From Firmicutes bacterium UBA5201 (GTDB lineage: Bacteria > Bacillota > Clostridia > Peptostreptococcales > Acidaminobacteraceae): 58,287 nucleotides of DNA. Made by a program: the position numbers and the translations under genes. Under the pieces are notes generated by a model, which had not been told where the DNA came from, did not search any database, and saw only the letters and a program-made list of their open reading frames with translations. Location of the stretch: positions 1 to 58,287 of the forward strand of contig DHVT01000005.1 in assembly GCA_002412775.1 (NCBI GenBank), written 5' to 3'. This document shows, piece after piece, positions 42,620-52,155 of this stretch (the stretch's first letter is position 1; each line of letters opens with the position of its first letter).

Positions 42620-45268
42620 ATGAAAAAACTTGTCATTGGGATACTGGCTCACGTGGATGCCGGTAAGACCACATTATCAGAAAGCATGCTCTTTTTGAGC
42701 GGTAAAATAAGAAAATTGGGACGTGTGGACAACAAGGACGCCTACCTGGATACTTTTGAGCTCGAAAAAACCAGAGGGATCACCATATTCTCAAAACAAG
42801 CGATATTAGAGGTTGATGGTACTGAAATCACGCTACTCGATACCCCTGGGCACGTGGATTTTTCCGCTGAAATGGAGAGAACCCTTCAGGTGCTCGATTA
42901 TGCTGTTTTGGTGATCAGTGGCACCGATGGTGTACAAGGGCATACTAAAACGTTATGGCGATTGCTTGAAATATATAAGATTCCTGTGTTTTTGTTTATC
43001 AATAAAATGGATCAAAACGGAGCGGATCGTGAGAATATCAAAAGCAATTTAAGGGATCAATTGAGCGGATCTTGTGTGGATTTTTCTGATGAAGGATCAG
43101 TCGGGTTTTGTGAACAACTGGCAATGTGTGATGAGCCAATGTTTGAATCTTATCTGGAGAATGGAAAAATCGGCTCTGAACTGATCAGAAAAGCAATAAG
43201 GAACCGTAAAGTCTTTCCATGCTTTTATGGATCGGCGCTCAAACTCGAAGGCGTTGAGGAATTTATGAAAGGGTTTGCAGAGTATTCGATTGCCCCAACA
43301 TATCCAAAGCTATTCGGAGCTAAAATATTCAAGATCACTAGAGATGAGCAAGGGAATCGATTGACACATTTGAAAATCACTGGAGGACATCTTAAAGTCA
43401 AGGATGCCATAATCAGTGGTGATACTGAAGAAAAGATCAATCAGATCCGTGTGTATTCCGGTCAGAAATATGATGCTCCAAGTGAAGTTGAAGCCGGAAC
43501 GGTTTGTTGCGTGACAGGACCGATCAGGACCAGACCTGGAGAGGGACTCGGAATTGAGGAGATATCAAATGCTCCGATTCTTGAACCGGTGCTCGCCTAT
43601 CAAGTTGTCCTTCCAGAGGGATGTGATCCGAGAGTGATCTTTCCGGGGCTCCGCCAAATTGAGGAAGAAGAACCCGAACTCCATTTTGTTTGGGAAGAGG
43701 CACTTCAAGAAATTCATGCAAGGATCATGGGAGAAGTTCAGATTGAAATTTTACAAAGCATGATTCAGAGTCGTTTTGATGTCGAAGTGACCTTTGGTGA
43801 AGGGCGTATCGTATATAAAGAGACAGTTGCAAATGTCGTTGAAGGGGTTGGTCATTTTGAACCACTCAGGCACTATGCCGAAGTTCATCTCCTGCTTGAG
43901 CCGGGTGATCCCGGAAGCGGACTTGTAATTTCTTCGAATTGCAGTGAGGATGATCTGGGTAAGAACTGGCAGAGGCTGGTGATTTCCCACCTGAAGGAAA
44001 AACCTCATAAAGGAGTGCTCACCGGTTCTGAAATCACTGATATGAGCATCACCTTGGTTTCTGGGAAGGCGCACAATAAGCATACTGAAGGTGGCGATTT
44101 TAGGGAGGCGACTTTCAGGGCGCTTCGACAAGGACTCAAAGAAGCTGAATCCATATTGCTTGAGCCTTATTATGATTTTAGATTGGAACTGCCTGAAAAA
44201 ATGGTCGGAAGAGCTATGACCGATATAGAAAAAATGAATGGGATGAGTGAAATTTCACAGATTGAAGGTGAAAACGCGATACTGACCGGCAGTGCACCAG
44301 TCTCAACCATGCGCAATTATCAGCGAGATGTCATTGCCTATACAAAAGGCCTTGGCAGACTGTTCACCACACTGAAAGGATATGGACCGTGTCACAACGC
44401 CATGGAAGTCATCAAAGAAATCGGGTACGATTCTGAACGTGATCTTGAAAATCCGACAGGATCGGTTTTCTGCAAAAATGGAACGGGATTTTTGGTTGAA
44501 TGGAATCAAGTGAAGGAGAATATGCACCTGGAACCATACCTTAAGAAAAAAGTGCAGATGTCTGAACTCGATGAAGACTCAGGGACTGTAGCATCGAATA
44601 GCGGTTCCATCAGTCTGGAAGAAATCGATCAGATATTCAACACAACTTTTTTTGCCAATCAAGGGAAAAAAAGTGTTTGGAAAAAACAAAAGACCACAAG
44701 TGAAAGTTATTCCGGATCAACGACTTATGTCGGCAAAAGAAAGGACAATCTGGAAGAGTACCTGTTGGTGGATGGATATAACATCATCTTTTCATGGCCA
44801 GAGCTGAAGACGCTCGCTGATTCCAATATGGATGGTGCAAGAGCTAAACTGATGGATATGCTCAGCAACTATCAGGGCATTCGAAAATGTGAAATCATAG
44901 TGGTCTTCGATGCTTATAGGGTCGCGGGAAGACGCGAGGAATTTGCCGACTATCATAATATACATCTGGTGTTCACAAGTGAGGCGCAAACAGCGGACCA
45001 CTATATTGAAAAATTTGCTCACCAGAACCAGGACAAATATAAAATCATAGTGGCCACTTCAGATGGCATGCAACAAATGATCATTAGAGGCGCAGGAGCG
45101 GAGCTGCTTTCATCCAGAGAACTTAGGGAAGAAATCGAGTCTGCAAACGCACGCATAAAAGAAGATTATCAGCGTCAGAATGAATCGAAAAAAAATGCTC
45201 TTGAAGATGCGATATCAAGTATTGATAAAAATAAAATGGATAATATGGTCAACAAACTAAAAAAATAG
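42620..45268 (+). CDS. TetM/EF-G-like ribosomal GTPase fused to a YacP/Rae1-type NYN nuclease
   Basis: The 882-residue protein starts with a translational GTPase of the ribosomal-protection (TetM/TetO) branch: G1 AHVDAGKTT, switch RGITIFSKQ, G3 DTPGHVDF, G4 NKMD, then domains II-V to about 650. After a linker, residues about 712-880 form a YacP-like NYN domain (YLLVDGYNIIFSW, VVFDAYRV, SEAQTADHYIEK, VATSDGMQQ). YacP/Rae1 of Bacillus is known to cleave mRNA in the ribosomal A site. Joining the two suggests a ribosome-targeted GTPase that delivers or coordinates an A-site nuclease. Tetracycline resistance cannot be assumed. The ribosome site is weak. Confidence 0.9.
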   Translation: MKKLVIGILAHVDAGKTTLSESMLFLSGKIRKLGRVDNKDAYLDTFELEKTRGITIFSKQAILEVDGTEITLLDTPGHVDFSAEMERTLQVLDYAVLVISGTDGVQGHTKTLWRLLEIYKIPVFLFINKMDQNGADRENIKSNLRDQLSGSCVDFSDEGSVGFCEQLAMCDEPMFESYLENGKIGSELIRKAIRNRKVFPCFYGSALKLEGVEEFMKGFAEYSIAPTYPKLFGAKIFKITRDEQGNRLTHLKITGGHLKVKDAIISGDTEEKINQIRVYSGQKYDAPSEVEAGTVCCVTGPIRTRPGEGLGIEEISNAPILEPVLAYQVVLPEGCDPRVIFPGLRQIEEEEPELHFVWEEALQEIHARIMGEVQIEILQSMIQSRFDVEVTFGEGRIVYKETVANVVEGVGHFEPLRHYAEVHLLLEPGDPGSGLVISSNCSEDDLGKNWQRLVISHLKEKPHKGVLTGSEITDMSITLVSGKAHNKHTEGGDFREATFRALRQGLKEAESILLEPYYDFRLELPEKMVGRAMTDIEKMNGMSEISQIEGENAILTGSAPVSTMRNYQRDVIAYTKGLGRLFTTLKGYGPCHNAMEVIKEIGYDSERDLENPTGSVFCKNGTGFLVEWNQVKENMHLEPYLKKKVQMSELDEDSGTVASNSGSISLEEIDQIFNTTFFANQGKKSVWKKQKTTSESYSGSTTYVGKRKDNLEEYLLVDGYNIIFSWPELKTLADSNMDGARAKLMDMLSNYQGIRKCEIIVVFDAYRVAGRREEFADYHNIHLVFTSEAQTADHYIEKFAHQNQDKYKIIVATSDGMQQMIIRGAGAELLSSRELREEIESANARIKEDYQRQNESKKNALEDAISSIDKNKMDNMVNKLKK

Positions 45269-45362
45269 AATATCAGATTGTGAATTTTGATTGAGGGTAT
45301 AAAATTTCTGTGAGGTGTTCACCTATCTATTGGCTTTTCCAGCCATCAAGGGGGTTATGAAT

Positions 45363-46388
45363 ATGTTTTCAGGGATCTTGAAAAAGATTTTCTTGTTGCT
45401 GTTTGTCGCAATGATTGCGGCAACCACCACACCAACTCAAGCGGAGATTGCTGACGGTTATTGGCGTCTCGAGAAAGTGATCTACCAGGACGAACATTAT
45501 GTAAGTGAGACCGTCACACCGAATATCATCAAGATGGCTGTATTCGATGATTTTGACGAGTTGTTGCTCAGACCTGAATTTGAGCCTGGAAAAGAACGCA
45601 TCTTGGGATCGGCATATGTCACCAACAAAGACGGTTCCGAAGGTGTGTACAGATCTTTGCTCGAATTCACCCATCCACCGGTCGTCCTGAATCCGAATGA
45701 AAAATTCACTATGGAGTTTTATGGCAAACAAATATCCAACAGCACCGATCTAATGGTCGGTATGAATATCATATGTTATCATCAGCTGCTATACCCGGAA
45801 GGGGAATATCAACCACCGATTCCAATGATTGAAGATTCAGCTGCGGGTATATCGCTTATGTCCAAGGAACGTGGCGAAGAGGGGCTGATGCAGATGAATA
45901 CTGCACATATTGGTCCAAGAATGCCTGATGAAAAGCGTGAACTCGGATATATTTTCAGAGTTGAAGTCAAAAACAACAAGGCTTATAGAAGATACGACTA
46001 CATCTACAGCTGGGCAAAAGAAACTTTTCCGGGAGAGGATGAAATCAGGGTTTATATTGATGAACGCATCGTACCTTTCGATGTACCGCCATTGATCATC
46101 AATAGCAGAACCATGTTGCCGGTCAGAGCGATTCTCGAGGCACTCGGAGCTGATGTCCACTGGGATGGGCCCACTCAGACAATAACAGCGACCAAAGGCG
46201 ACACTAAAATTATCATGATGATCGGGAAAAGCGAGGCATACATCAACGGTGTTTTGACCATTATAGATGCTCCTCCTGTAATCATTGATAGCAGAACACT
46301 TGTGCCAGCAAGATTCCTTGCTGAGAGCATGAAAGCAAAAGTCGGGTGGGATGGTATAACTCGAGTAGTGGATATTCAAACACAATAA
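45363..46388 (+). CDS. secreted protein with C-terminal copper-amine-oxidase-N domain
   Basis: The 341-residue protein has a signal peptide (LLLFVAMIAATTTPTQA, cleavage near 25). A beta-rich region of about 200 residues follows, and then the copper-amine-oxidase N-like domain (about 235-341; VPPLIINSRTMLPVRAILEALGADVHWD, in part, and PPVIIDSRTLVPARF). It is the same module as in the protease at 37026 but at the C-terminus. Function is unknown; surface attachment is plausible. ATG 45363 is 8 nt after AAGGGGG, whereas ATG 45357 is too close to it. Confidence 0.85.
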   Translation: MFSGILKKIFLLLFVAMIAATTTPTQAEIADGYWRLEKVIYQDEHYVSETVTPNIIKMAVFDDFDELLLRPEFEPGKERILGSAYVTNKDGSEGVYRSLLEFTHPPVVLNPNEKFTMEFYGKQISNSTDLMVGMNIICYHQLLYPEGEYQPPIPMIEDSAAGISLMSKERGEEGLMQMNTAHIGPRMPDEKRELGYIFRVEVKNNKAYRRYDYIYSWAKETFPGEDEIRVYIDERIVPFDVPPLIINSRTMLPVRAILEALGADVHWDGPTQTITATKGDTKIIMMIGKSEAYINGVLTIIDAPPVIIDSRTLVPARFLAESMKAKVGWDGITRVVDIQTQ

Positions 46389-46391
46389 CTT

Positions 46392-46418
46392 AACGCTCAT
46401 GATTGAGCGTTTTTTTTT
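46392..46418 (+). terminator. intrinsic terminator
   Basis: AACGCTCA - TGAT - TGAGCGTT followed by a run of Ts. Confidence 0.92.
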
Positions 46419-46442
46419 GCTTAAGTGACCATATCAATTTTC

Positions 46443-46451
46443 TGATATAAT
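46443..46451 (+). promoter_or_regulatory. extended -10 promoter of the HAD gene
   Basis: TGATATAAT is a perfect extended -10, about 20 bp before the start codon. Confidence 0.65.
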
Positions 46452-46471
46452 GGTTTTGAGAGGTAATGAAT

Positions 46472-47125
46472 ATGGGATATAAACACATTTTATTTGATTT
46501 GGACGGGACATTGACAGATCCTGTGATTGGCATTACAAAATCAGTGGCTTACGCACTGAAGAAAATGAAGAACATCGATGTGGCTTTGGAAGAATTGACA
46601 AAGTTCATAGGACCACCGCTGATGGATTCATTTATTGATTTTTATGGATTTACAGAAATTGAAGCGAAAGAAGCCATTGAATGTTATCGTGAATACTTTC
46701 GGGATCAAGGCATCTTTGAGAATGAAATTTATGATGGCATTAAAAAATTGCTTGAGGAACTTACTATAGCAGGTAAAATAATGGCTGTCGCCACATCCAA
46801 ACCGACGGTGTTCGCAGAGAGAATCGTTGATTATTTTGGATTGACACCCTATTTCGAAGTGGTTTATGGTAGTCATTTGGATGGCGGTCGCACCAAAAAA
46901 TCAGAAGTGATTGATGCCGTAATTGAAGCGTTGGAGATCAAAGATTTGAAGGATGTTGTGATGATCGGGGATAGAAAACACGATATCATTGGCGCGAAAC
47001 AAATGGGGATCGATTCGATAGGCGTGGAATATGGATATGGTTCTTACGAAGAGCTGCGAGAAGCGGGGGCTGATTTCATAGTAAAGGATGTATGTGAGTT
47101 GAAATCGATTCTTCTGGAGCGCTAA
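46472..47125 (+). CDS. HAD-superfamily phosphatase (Gph/PpaX-like)
   Basis: The 217-residue protein shows HAD motif I FDLDGTLTD (Asp9 nucleophile, Asp11), motif II in VATSKPT, the motif III lysine near GRTKKSEVID, and motif IV MIGDRKHDIIGAK. The helical cap between motifs I and II fits phosphoglycolate or pyrophosphate phosphatases. The substrate is probably a small phosphate ester in the cytosol. ATG 46472 is 8 nt after GAGAGG; ATG 46466 is too close. A PucR gene follows after 18 bp. Confidence 0.88.
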   Translation: MGYKHILFDLDGTLTDPVIGITKSVAYALKKMKNIDVALEELTKFIGPPLMDSFIDFYGFTEIEAKEAIECYREYFRDQGIFENEIYDGIKKLLEELTIAGKIMAVATSKPTVFAERIVDYFGLTPYFEVVYGSHLDGGRTKKSEVIDAVIEALEIKDLKDVVMIGDRKHDIIGAKQMGIDSIGVEYGYGSYEELREAGADFIVKDVCELKSILLER

Positions 47126-47143
47126 ATACAGGATGGTGATGGC

Positions 47144-48295
47144 ATGGGCATAACGATATATGATGCGACAAAGTTGAATACATTTAGAAAGTTCCGATTG
47201 ATTTCAGGTGTTGGTGGTCTGGGCAACCCCATTGAAAAAGTCGGTATTTTGGATTGGGAATTTTTCATAAAGGAAGAAGGACAGTTCGTCAGGGGCGAAT
47301 TTGTTCTGTCCAGTCTAATGTTCGCAAAAGACAATCCCGACTTCATCATCGAGTCAGTCACTGACCTGGTCAATTGCGGCGCGAGCGGTCTGGCTGTGAA
47401 GAATGTGTATTATAACGAACTGCCGGAGGAAGTGGTCCGTTTTTCAAATGAGAGAAATTTTCCGATTTTTATTTTTGACAACAGCGCCTACTTTGAAGAC
47501 ATTATAACAGAAGTAATGGATAAGATCCGGTTTGCCGGGAACTACGAACTTCTGGAAACAAAAGTGGACATTTTGATCAAAAAGCAACTGGATAAAGTAA
47601 CCGTCAAGGAAATCGCCTATGAGATCAACAGCAGTTTCAAAGACAGCTTCTTTTCGCTTTATATCAAAGGCAAACAATATTCAGATGACCATGAGCTCAT
47701 CTCTTTTTTGGACCGCATCAAAAGATTGAATCTATTGGATTTGCACAGCACAGCCATGAAGTATCGTGGTGGCATCCTCTTGATTGTCACGTCAGAAAAA
47801 ATCGATACAAGCGAGTTGGATCATAGGGCAGAAGCTCTGATCAAGAGACTATCCATAGATACGGAGGCCTTTTATGTTGGATCAAGCAATGCCCACAAGG
47901 ATTTGAACATGCTGAATATTGGAATCAATGAATGTCTATACGCTGAGATCACATCCGAAATTTCAAAAGCTTCCATTCAAAAATTTTGCGATATAGGGTT
48001 ATATAGCGTTATCTTGCCCTACAAGGATGACATTTGGATGCGTTCATTTTATGAGAGTTTGATTACGCCCATCAGGAGTTATGATGAAAAATACAACACA
48101 GGTCTGTTTGATACAGCAGTGATTTATTTCGAAAAGGATGGCAATGTCATCGAAACCGCAAAGGCCCTTTTTATACATAAGAATACAGTGCGGTATAGAA
48201 TGGACAAAATCAGGGAACTTCTAGATGTCAAAGGTGGATTCTATGAACAACTGGCAATTGCCATGAAATTATACACTGTACAAAATCTAAAATAA
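47144..48295 (+). CDS. PucR-family transcriptional regulator
   Basis: The 383-residue protein has an N-terminal PucR ligand-sensing domain (about 1-120; ISGVGGLGNPIEKVGILDWE and FVLSSLMFAKDN), a middle GGDEF-like CdaR segment, and a C-terminal PucR helix-turn-helix (VIETAKALFIHKNTVRYRMDKIRELL, in part). PucR proteins usually activate purine or amino-acid catabolism genes. The target is not shown, but the adjacent EamA transporter and the inverted repeat between the two make it a candidate. It follows the HAD gene closely. Confidence 0.9.
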   Translation: MGITIYDATKLNTFRKFRLISGVGGLGNPIEKVGILDWEFFIKEEGQFVRGEFVLSSLMFAKDNPDFIIESVTDLVNCGASGLAVKNVYYNELPEEVVRFSNERNFPIFIFDNSAYFEDIITEVMDKIRFAGNYELLETKVDILIKKQLDKVTVKEIAYEINSSFKDSFFSLYIKGKQYSDDHELISFLDRIKRLNLLDLHSTAMKYRGGILLIVTSEKIDTSELDHRAEALIKRLSIDTEAFYVGSSNAHKDLNMLNIGINECLYAEITSEISKASIQKFCDIGLYSVILPYKDDIWMRSFYESLITPIRSYDEKYNTGLFDTAVIYFEKDGNVIETAKALFIHKNTVRYRMDKIRELLDVKGGFYEQLAIAMKLYTVQNLK

Positions 48296-48323
48296 AACTA
48301 CAATTATTGTGTTTTGTACAGTG
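48274..48323. promoter_or_regulatory. 12-bp perfect inverted repeat at the pucR/eamA junction
   Basis: CACTGTACAAAA (48274-48285, inside the pucR 3' end) and TTTTGTACAGTG (48312-48323) are exact reverse complements. The right arm touches a -35-like GTGAAA (48321-48326) that pairs with the -10 TATGAT (48344-48349) at 17-bp spacing. It lacks a T-tract, so an operator is likelier than a terminator. Confidence 0.65.
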
Positions 48324-48377
48324 AAAACCATTAAAAAAAGTGATATGATTTAAGTATTAAAAAACAGAGGTGTCTTT

Positions 48378-49274
48378 ATGAACAAAAGAGTGATAGCCAA
48401 TGTGCTACTGTTGATCACAGCAGCCATATGGGGATTTGGATTTGTGGCACAGAGAGTGGGCGCACAATTCATCGGAGCATTTACATTCAACGGTATAAGA
48501 TTTGCTCTGGGATCTTTGTCTTTGATCCCTTTGATTTACTTTTTCGATAGAAAAAAGACAAAAGAAAAAATTTCATTTAAAAAGACAATTCTTCCTGGAA
48601 TGATCATCGGATCGGTTTTGTTTGTCGCCTCCACGTTACAACAGGTCGGAGTAGCCTATACAACTGCTGGTAATGCGGGTTTTATAACAGGATTATACAT
48701 GGTATTTGTGCCAATTTTCGGAATATTTCTCAGACAGAAAATCGGTAAGAATGCATGGGTTGGGGTTTTCGTGGCATTGGCGGGATTGTATCTGCTCAGT
48801 GTCAATGAGGATTTCTCGATCGCATTTGGTGATTTGCTTGTCCTGATTGCAGCAATTTTCTGGGCGATTCATATTTTGTCCATAGACAAATTTGCAAAGG
48901 AAATCGATTCCCTTAAATTGTCCAGTATCCAGTTTGCAACTTGTTCCGTTTTGAGTCTGGTTTCCGCATTGATGTTTGAAACGGTCACTGTTGCCGGACT
49001 TTCCGGTAGCTTGATACCACTTCTTTATGGCGGTCTATTATCGGTGGGAATCGCATACACGCTTCAAGTTGTTGCGCAAAAAGATGCCAAACCATCACAT
49101 GCCGCAATCATATTAAGCATGGAATCCGTCTTCGGGGCTATCGGTGGCGCATTGCTGCTAAGTGAAAGAATGGGTGTAAGGGGTGCTATTGGATGTGCCT
49201 TGATTTTGGCTGGTATACTGATCTCACAGCTCAATTTTTCGCGAAAAAGAACTTTGGCCGAGTCCATAACCTGA
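48378..49274 (+). CDS. EamA/DMT-superfamily transporter
   Basis: The 298-residue protein has ten hydrophobic helices in two EamA repeats, with AAIWGFGFVAQRVG at the start, GLYMVFVPIFGIFL in the first repeat and AAIILSMESVFGAIGGALLLSERMG (in part) in the second. DMT transporters export metabolites or drugs; the substrate is unknown. GAGGTG lies before ATG. It has its own promoter overlapping the inverted repeat and a strong terminator. Confidence 0.9.
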   Translation: MNKRVIANVLLLITAAIWGFGFVAQRVGAQFIGAFTFNGIRFALGSLSLIPLIYFFDRKKTKEKISFKKTILPGMIIGSVLFVASTLQQVGVAYTTAGNAGFITGLYMVFVPIFGIFLRQKIGKNAWVGVFVALAGLYLLSVNEDFSIAFGDLLVLIAAIFWAIHILSIDKFAKEIDSLKLSSIQFATCSVLSLVSALMFETVTVAGLSGSLIPLLYGGLLSVGIAYTLQVVAQKDAKPSHAAIILSMESVFGAIGGALLLSERMGVRGAIGCALILAGILISQLNFSRKRTLAESIT

Positions 49275-49290
49275 TGGAAGTCCAATATAT

Positions 49291-49327
49291 AAATCCTTTG
49301 CTGAACTGCTGAGCAAAGGATTTTTTT
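49291..49327 (+). terminator. intrinsic terminator
   Basis: AAATCCTTTGCT (49291-49302) pairs with AGCAAAGGATTT (49312-49323), followed by Ts. Confidence 0.92.
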
Positions 49328-49459
49328 GATGCTTCCAATGAACTTTCGCATTATGTTTACATGATGAAGCGTTTGTCAGTCATTATGGACAGTGTTATAA
49401 TCATTCATAAATATGGCATCAAAAAGGTGTATAATGAAAAATATGGAGGATTGAAAATT

Positions 49460-50935
49460 ATGAAATATAACCTTAAAAGAGCTATAAATGCAAATATTGG
49501 TTTTATTTGGTTTTTTTCGTTTTTTTTGAGTTTGACCGCTTATATCAACGGAGGCCTCGAGTACAGTATAAAGGCATTGGTTGCGACTTTGGTGACAGCA
49601 GTCATTGCGACGGTTGTAAATTTGCTTCCTGTTTCAATTCATTTCAAAAGTGAGTTTGTGATTTTTCTTCCCTTCTTTGCGGCACTCGGCCTTTCCATTG
49701 TAAATGGTGGTGTTGCGAGAATGTTCAACATTTATATCCTGGCGTTGGTCATGCAGGCTCTATACTTTAGTTATAAACGAATGCTTGTAGTGGGAGGCAT
49801 CATCAATGTGGTACTGATCGCATTATATCTCGTGAATCCGAGCTTGCTTTTAAATAGCGGTATGGGCATCGGTGAATTCATACCTCGTATGGGTGCCGTT
49901 TTCAGTGCCTATCTGGTACTTTTGCTATTGAGCAAATGGGGACAGGAAACTGTTTTGGATGCGCAGAAACAGTCAGAAAAAAGTGACGAGGCCTTCAGCA
50001 AGCTTAAGCTGGTATTCAACGAAGTCAAAGCGTCCACATTACATCTCAAGGAGTCTACTGAAAGTTGTAGAGGTAAGATGATTGAAAATCGAGATGGTAA
50101 CGTTGCGATCAATCAAGCCATCAAAGAGCTTGCGCAAAGCGTTGATGAGGCGGCTTCCACAGTATCGGACATCAATTCGAGTGTCGGATTTTCAGGGGAG
50201 AATGTAGATAAGACCTATGCTATTATGGAACATTTGGATTTGGTTTTTGTAAAACTCAAATCTGCTTTTGGCGAGAGTGGAAAATCGATGAAATCCATGA
50301 CGGAGTCTGTCTATAAAATGAACGAGACCATGAATGACAGTTTTACGACTATAAAAGTTTTGTCTAACAAAATGGAAGATATACAAAGGCATCTGGATGG
50401 GATTGTATCCATCTCCAGCCAGACCAATTTGCTGGCACTGAATGCCTCCATAGAGGCCGCAAGAGCAGGGGAGCATGGTAGAGGGTTCGCTGTTGTGGCG
50501 GACGAAATCAGAAAGTTGTCTGTCGAAAGCAGTTCATTTGCGGATGACATCAGAAAAATCACTTCAGGGCTCATGGAAGCGACGCAGTCAGCGCTTGAGA
50601 AAGCTGAAGTTGGCAAGAAAGCGATGGATGAAGGTGTGGAAGCCATGCAGCATCTTGACACACACTTTTCAGTCGTGGATGAGAACTTTTCAGTTGCAAG
50701 CAAAGAACTCAGTGATGAGTCCAGCCTTATTCGTATGATTCATCTCGAGTTTAGTAAAATAGAGGATTCCATCACAAGCATCGCAGCGATCTTGGAAGAG
50801 AACGCCGCGCACTTTGAGGAAATCGCATCAAGAGTGGATGTTCAATCTGAAATCACAGAGATAGTGACAGAAGAGATCCAATCCATTTCAATGGTGGGAA
50901 GTCACCTGTATGAGAGTGTTAAGAAGGAGAGTTGA
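49460..50935 (+). CDS. methyl-accepting chemotaxis-type receptor without a periplasmic sensor
   Basis: The 491-residue protein has about six hydrophobic helices in residues 1-165 with only short loops, so no external ligand domain and no clear HAMP. A long coiled coil follows with the MCP hairpin tip ISSQTNLLALNASIEAARAGEHGRGFAVVADEIRKLS (in part) near 350. It should signal to CheA/CheW, perhaps sensing membrane or energy state. ATG 49460 has GGAGG upstream; a longer reading back to 49361 has no ribosome site. Motility and c-di-GMP genes in one window are consistent with surface behaviour. Confidence 0.9.
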   Translation: MKYNLKRAINANIGFIWFFSFFLSLTAYINGGLEYSIKALVATLVTAVIATVVNLLPVSIHFKSEFVIFLPFFAALGLSIVNGGVARMFNIYILALVMQALYFSYKRMLVVGGIINVVLIALYLVNPSLLLNSGMGIGEFIPRMGAVFSAYLVLLLLSKWGQETVLDAQKQSEKSDEAFSKLKLVFNEVKASTLHLKESTESCRGKMIENRDGNVAINQAIKELAQSVDEAASTVSDINSSVGFSGENVDKTYAIMEHLDLVFVKLKSAFGESGKSMKSMTESVYKMNETMNDSFTTIKVLSNKMEDIQRHLDGIVSISSQTNLLALNASIEAARAGEHGRGFAVVADEIRKLSVESSSFADDIRKITSGLMEATQSALEKAEVGKKAMDEGVEAMQHLDTHFSVVDENFSVASKELSDESSLIRMIHLEFSKIEDSITSIAAILEENAAHFEEIASRVDVQSEITEIVTEEIQSISMVGSHLYESVKKES

Positions 50936-50945
50936 TTTGGCGGCG

Positions 50946-52145
50946 TCAAAATGTCTGTGCCACAAATTGTCTGACGGATGCATAAAGATTGGATATGGCG
51001 GGTTTTGAAACCAGTGAACCGATGAGACAAATGTTGCTGACTTTTTGTTTATCCAAAATGTCCCTGTAAAAATTGGGAGTCAGGTTTTGTTCTTTCAAGT
51101 GTGGAAATATATACCATTGTTTTGCTGTAATCAAATGCTTGACATGGATTCCCGATTTTTCGATATCTGTGGTGATGCTGTTGACAAGTTCCTTGTTGAC
51201 AGACCCATAGGCGTAAGCCACAAGTGTTGTCTTATTGTTTTGCCTGAAGGTGTGATAAAATTGTATCTTCTCTTTTTTTCCCAAGTTGGCTTTGAAGTAG
51301 GTTGTGACAATGTTTTTGTTTTCCACTTCATATGCGCATGTGATGTAAGGGTTGGTATCTATTTTTTTCATCAATTGATTGTATAGCTCATCTTTAATGA
51401 CATCTTTCGGAAGTTTGGTTGTGATGAGCACTCTATCAAAAGATTCCGAGCCGTATTCAGTTTCAACTTTTACCTTTTCGCCGATACTCTCAATGTTTTT
51501 GACTTCAATGGAATAACGTATGTCTGAAATATTCTGACTGAGTTTTGTGATGACCTCGGAGAGTCCTTTGTTGACAAATAGGAGTCGATCTCCTCTGATC
51601 AAGGAATGGATGATATCCATATTGAAAATGTTGAATGCGTAATAAGCTTGTAACTCATGTATGTTCCCAAAACCGAAGGATGAGAGTTGAGGAGCAAGAA
51701 GCTGGCTGATGATGTCGAGTTCATGGGTTTTGAGAAAATCAGTCAAAGGCACCATCAGATCTTCATGGATTGGACCATAATTGACACCATGCAAAGACGT
51801 GGCATATTTATTCAAAATCTGTTCCAATTGCTTCAGTTCATCAGTCAAAGTGCCCACATCTTTTCTGGATAAATGCTCCACTTTGTTAAAATCCCCATCC
51901 AAAAAATTTCTGTAGGTAAAGCGCTCGGTATACGTCACATCCAGCTCAAGCAAAAGTTCCTTGATATGTTCCGAGAAGGAGAAGACCGTACCGAGTTCAA
52001 TCGTGTTGTCTTTGCTTACAAGGGTTCTACAATGTCCACCTATATGTTCATGTTTCTCATAAATGGTGACATCAATGCCCTTTTTTTCCAATAAATATGC
52101 GGCCAGCATGCCGCTGAATCCAGCTCCAATTATGGCTACTCTCAT
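50946..52145 (-). CDS. FAD-dependent amine-oxidase/protoporphyrinogen-oxidase-like flavoenzyme
   Basis: The 399-residue protein begins with the dinucleotide motif VAIIGAGFSGMLAAYLLEKKG and the follow-on EHIGGHCRTL typical of FAD amine oxidases, phytoene desaturases and NAD(P)-binding Rossmann flavoproteins. A C-terminal FAD element near NICLIGSLVSKPAISNLYASV is present. Substrate is unknown. It starts 10 bp after the transposase-derived gene and is probably translated from the same mRNA. Its stop lies 10 bp from that of the convergent receptor gene. Confidence 0.82.
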   Translation of the reverse strand: MRVAIIGAGFSGMLAAYLLEKKGIDVTIYEKHEHIGGHCRTLVSKDNTIELGTVFSFSEHIKELLLELDVTYTERFTYRNFLDGDFNKVEHLSRKDVGTLTDELKQLEQILNKYATSLHGVNYGPIHEDLMVPLTDFLKTHELDIISQLLAPQLSSFGFGNIHELQAYYAFNIFNMDIIHSLIRGDRLLFVNKGLSEVITKLSQNISDIRYSIEVKNIESIGEKVKVETEYGSESFDRVLITTKLPKDVIKDELYNQLMKKIDTNPYITCAYEVENKNIVTTYFKANLGKKEKIQFYHTFRQNNKTTLVAYAYGSVNKELVNSITTDIEKSGIHVKHLITAKQWYIFPHLKEQNLTPNFYRDILDKQKVSNICLIGSLVSKPAISNLYASVRQFVAQTF

Positions 52146-52155
52146 TTGACCACCT

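Noticed and set aside
42620..45268. Tetracycline-resistance gene
   Set aside because: It belongs to the ribosomal-protection GTPase branch, but the fused nuclease domain makes a drug-resistance call unsafe.
45837..46400. 187-residue minus-strand frame
   Set aside because: It is antisense to the copper-amine-oxidase-N protein, and its upstream end covers that gene's terminator side with no promoter.
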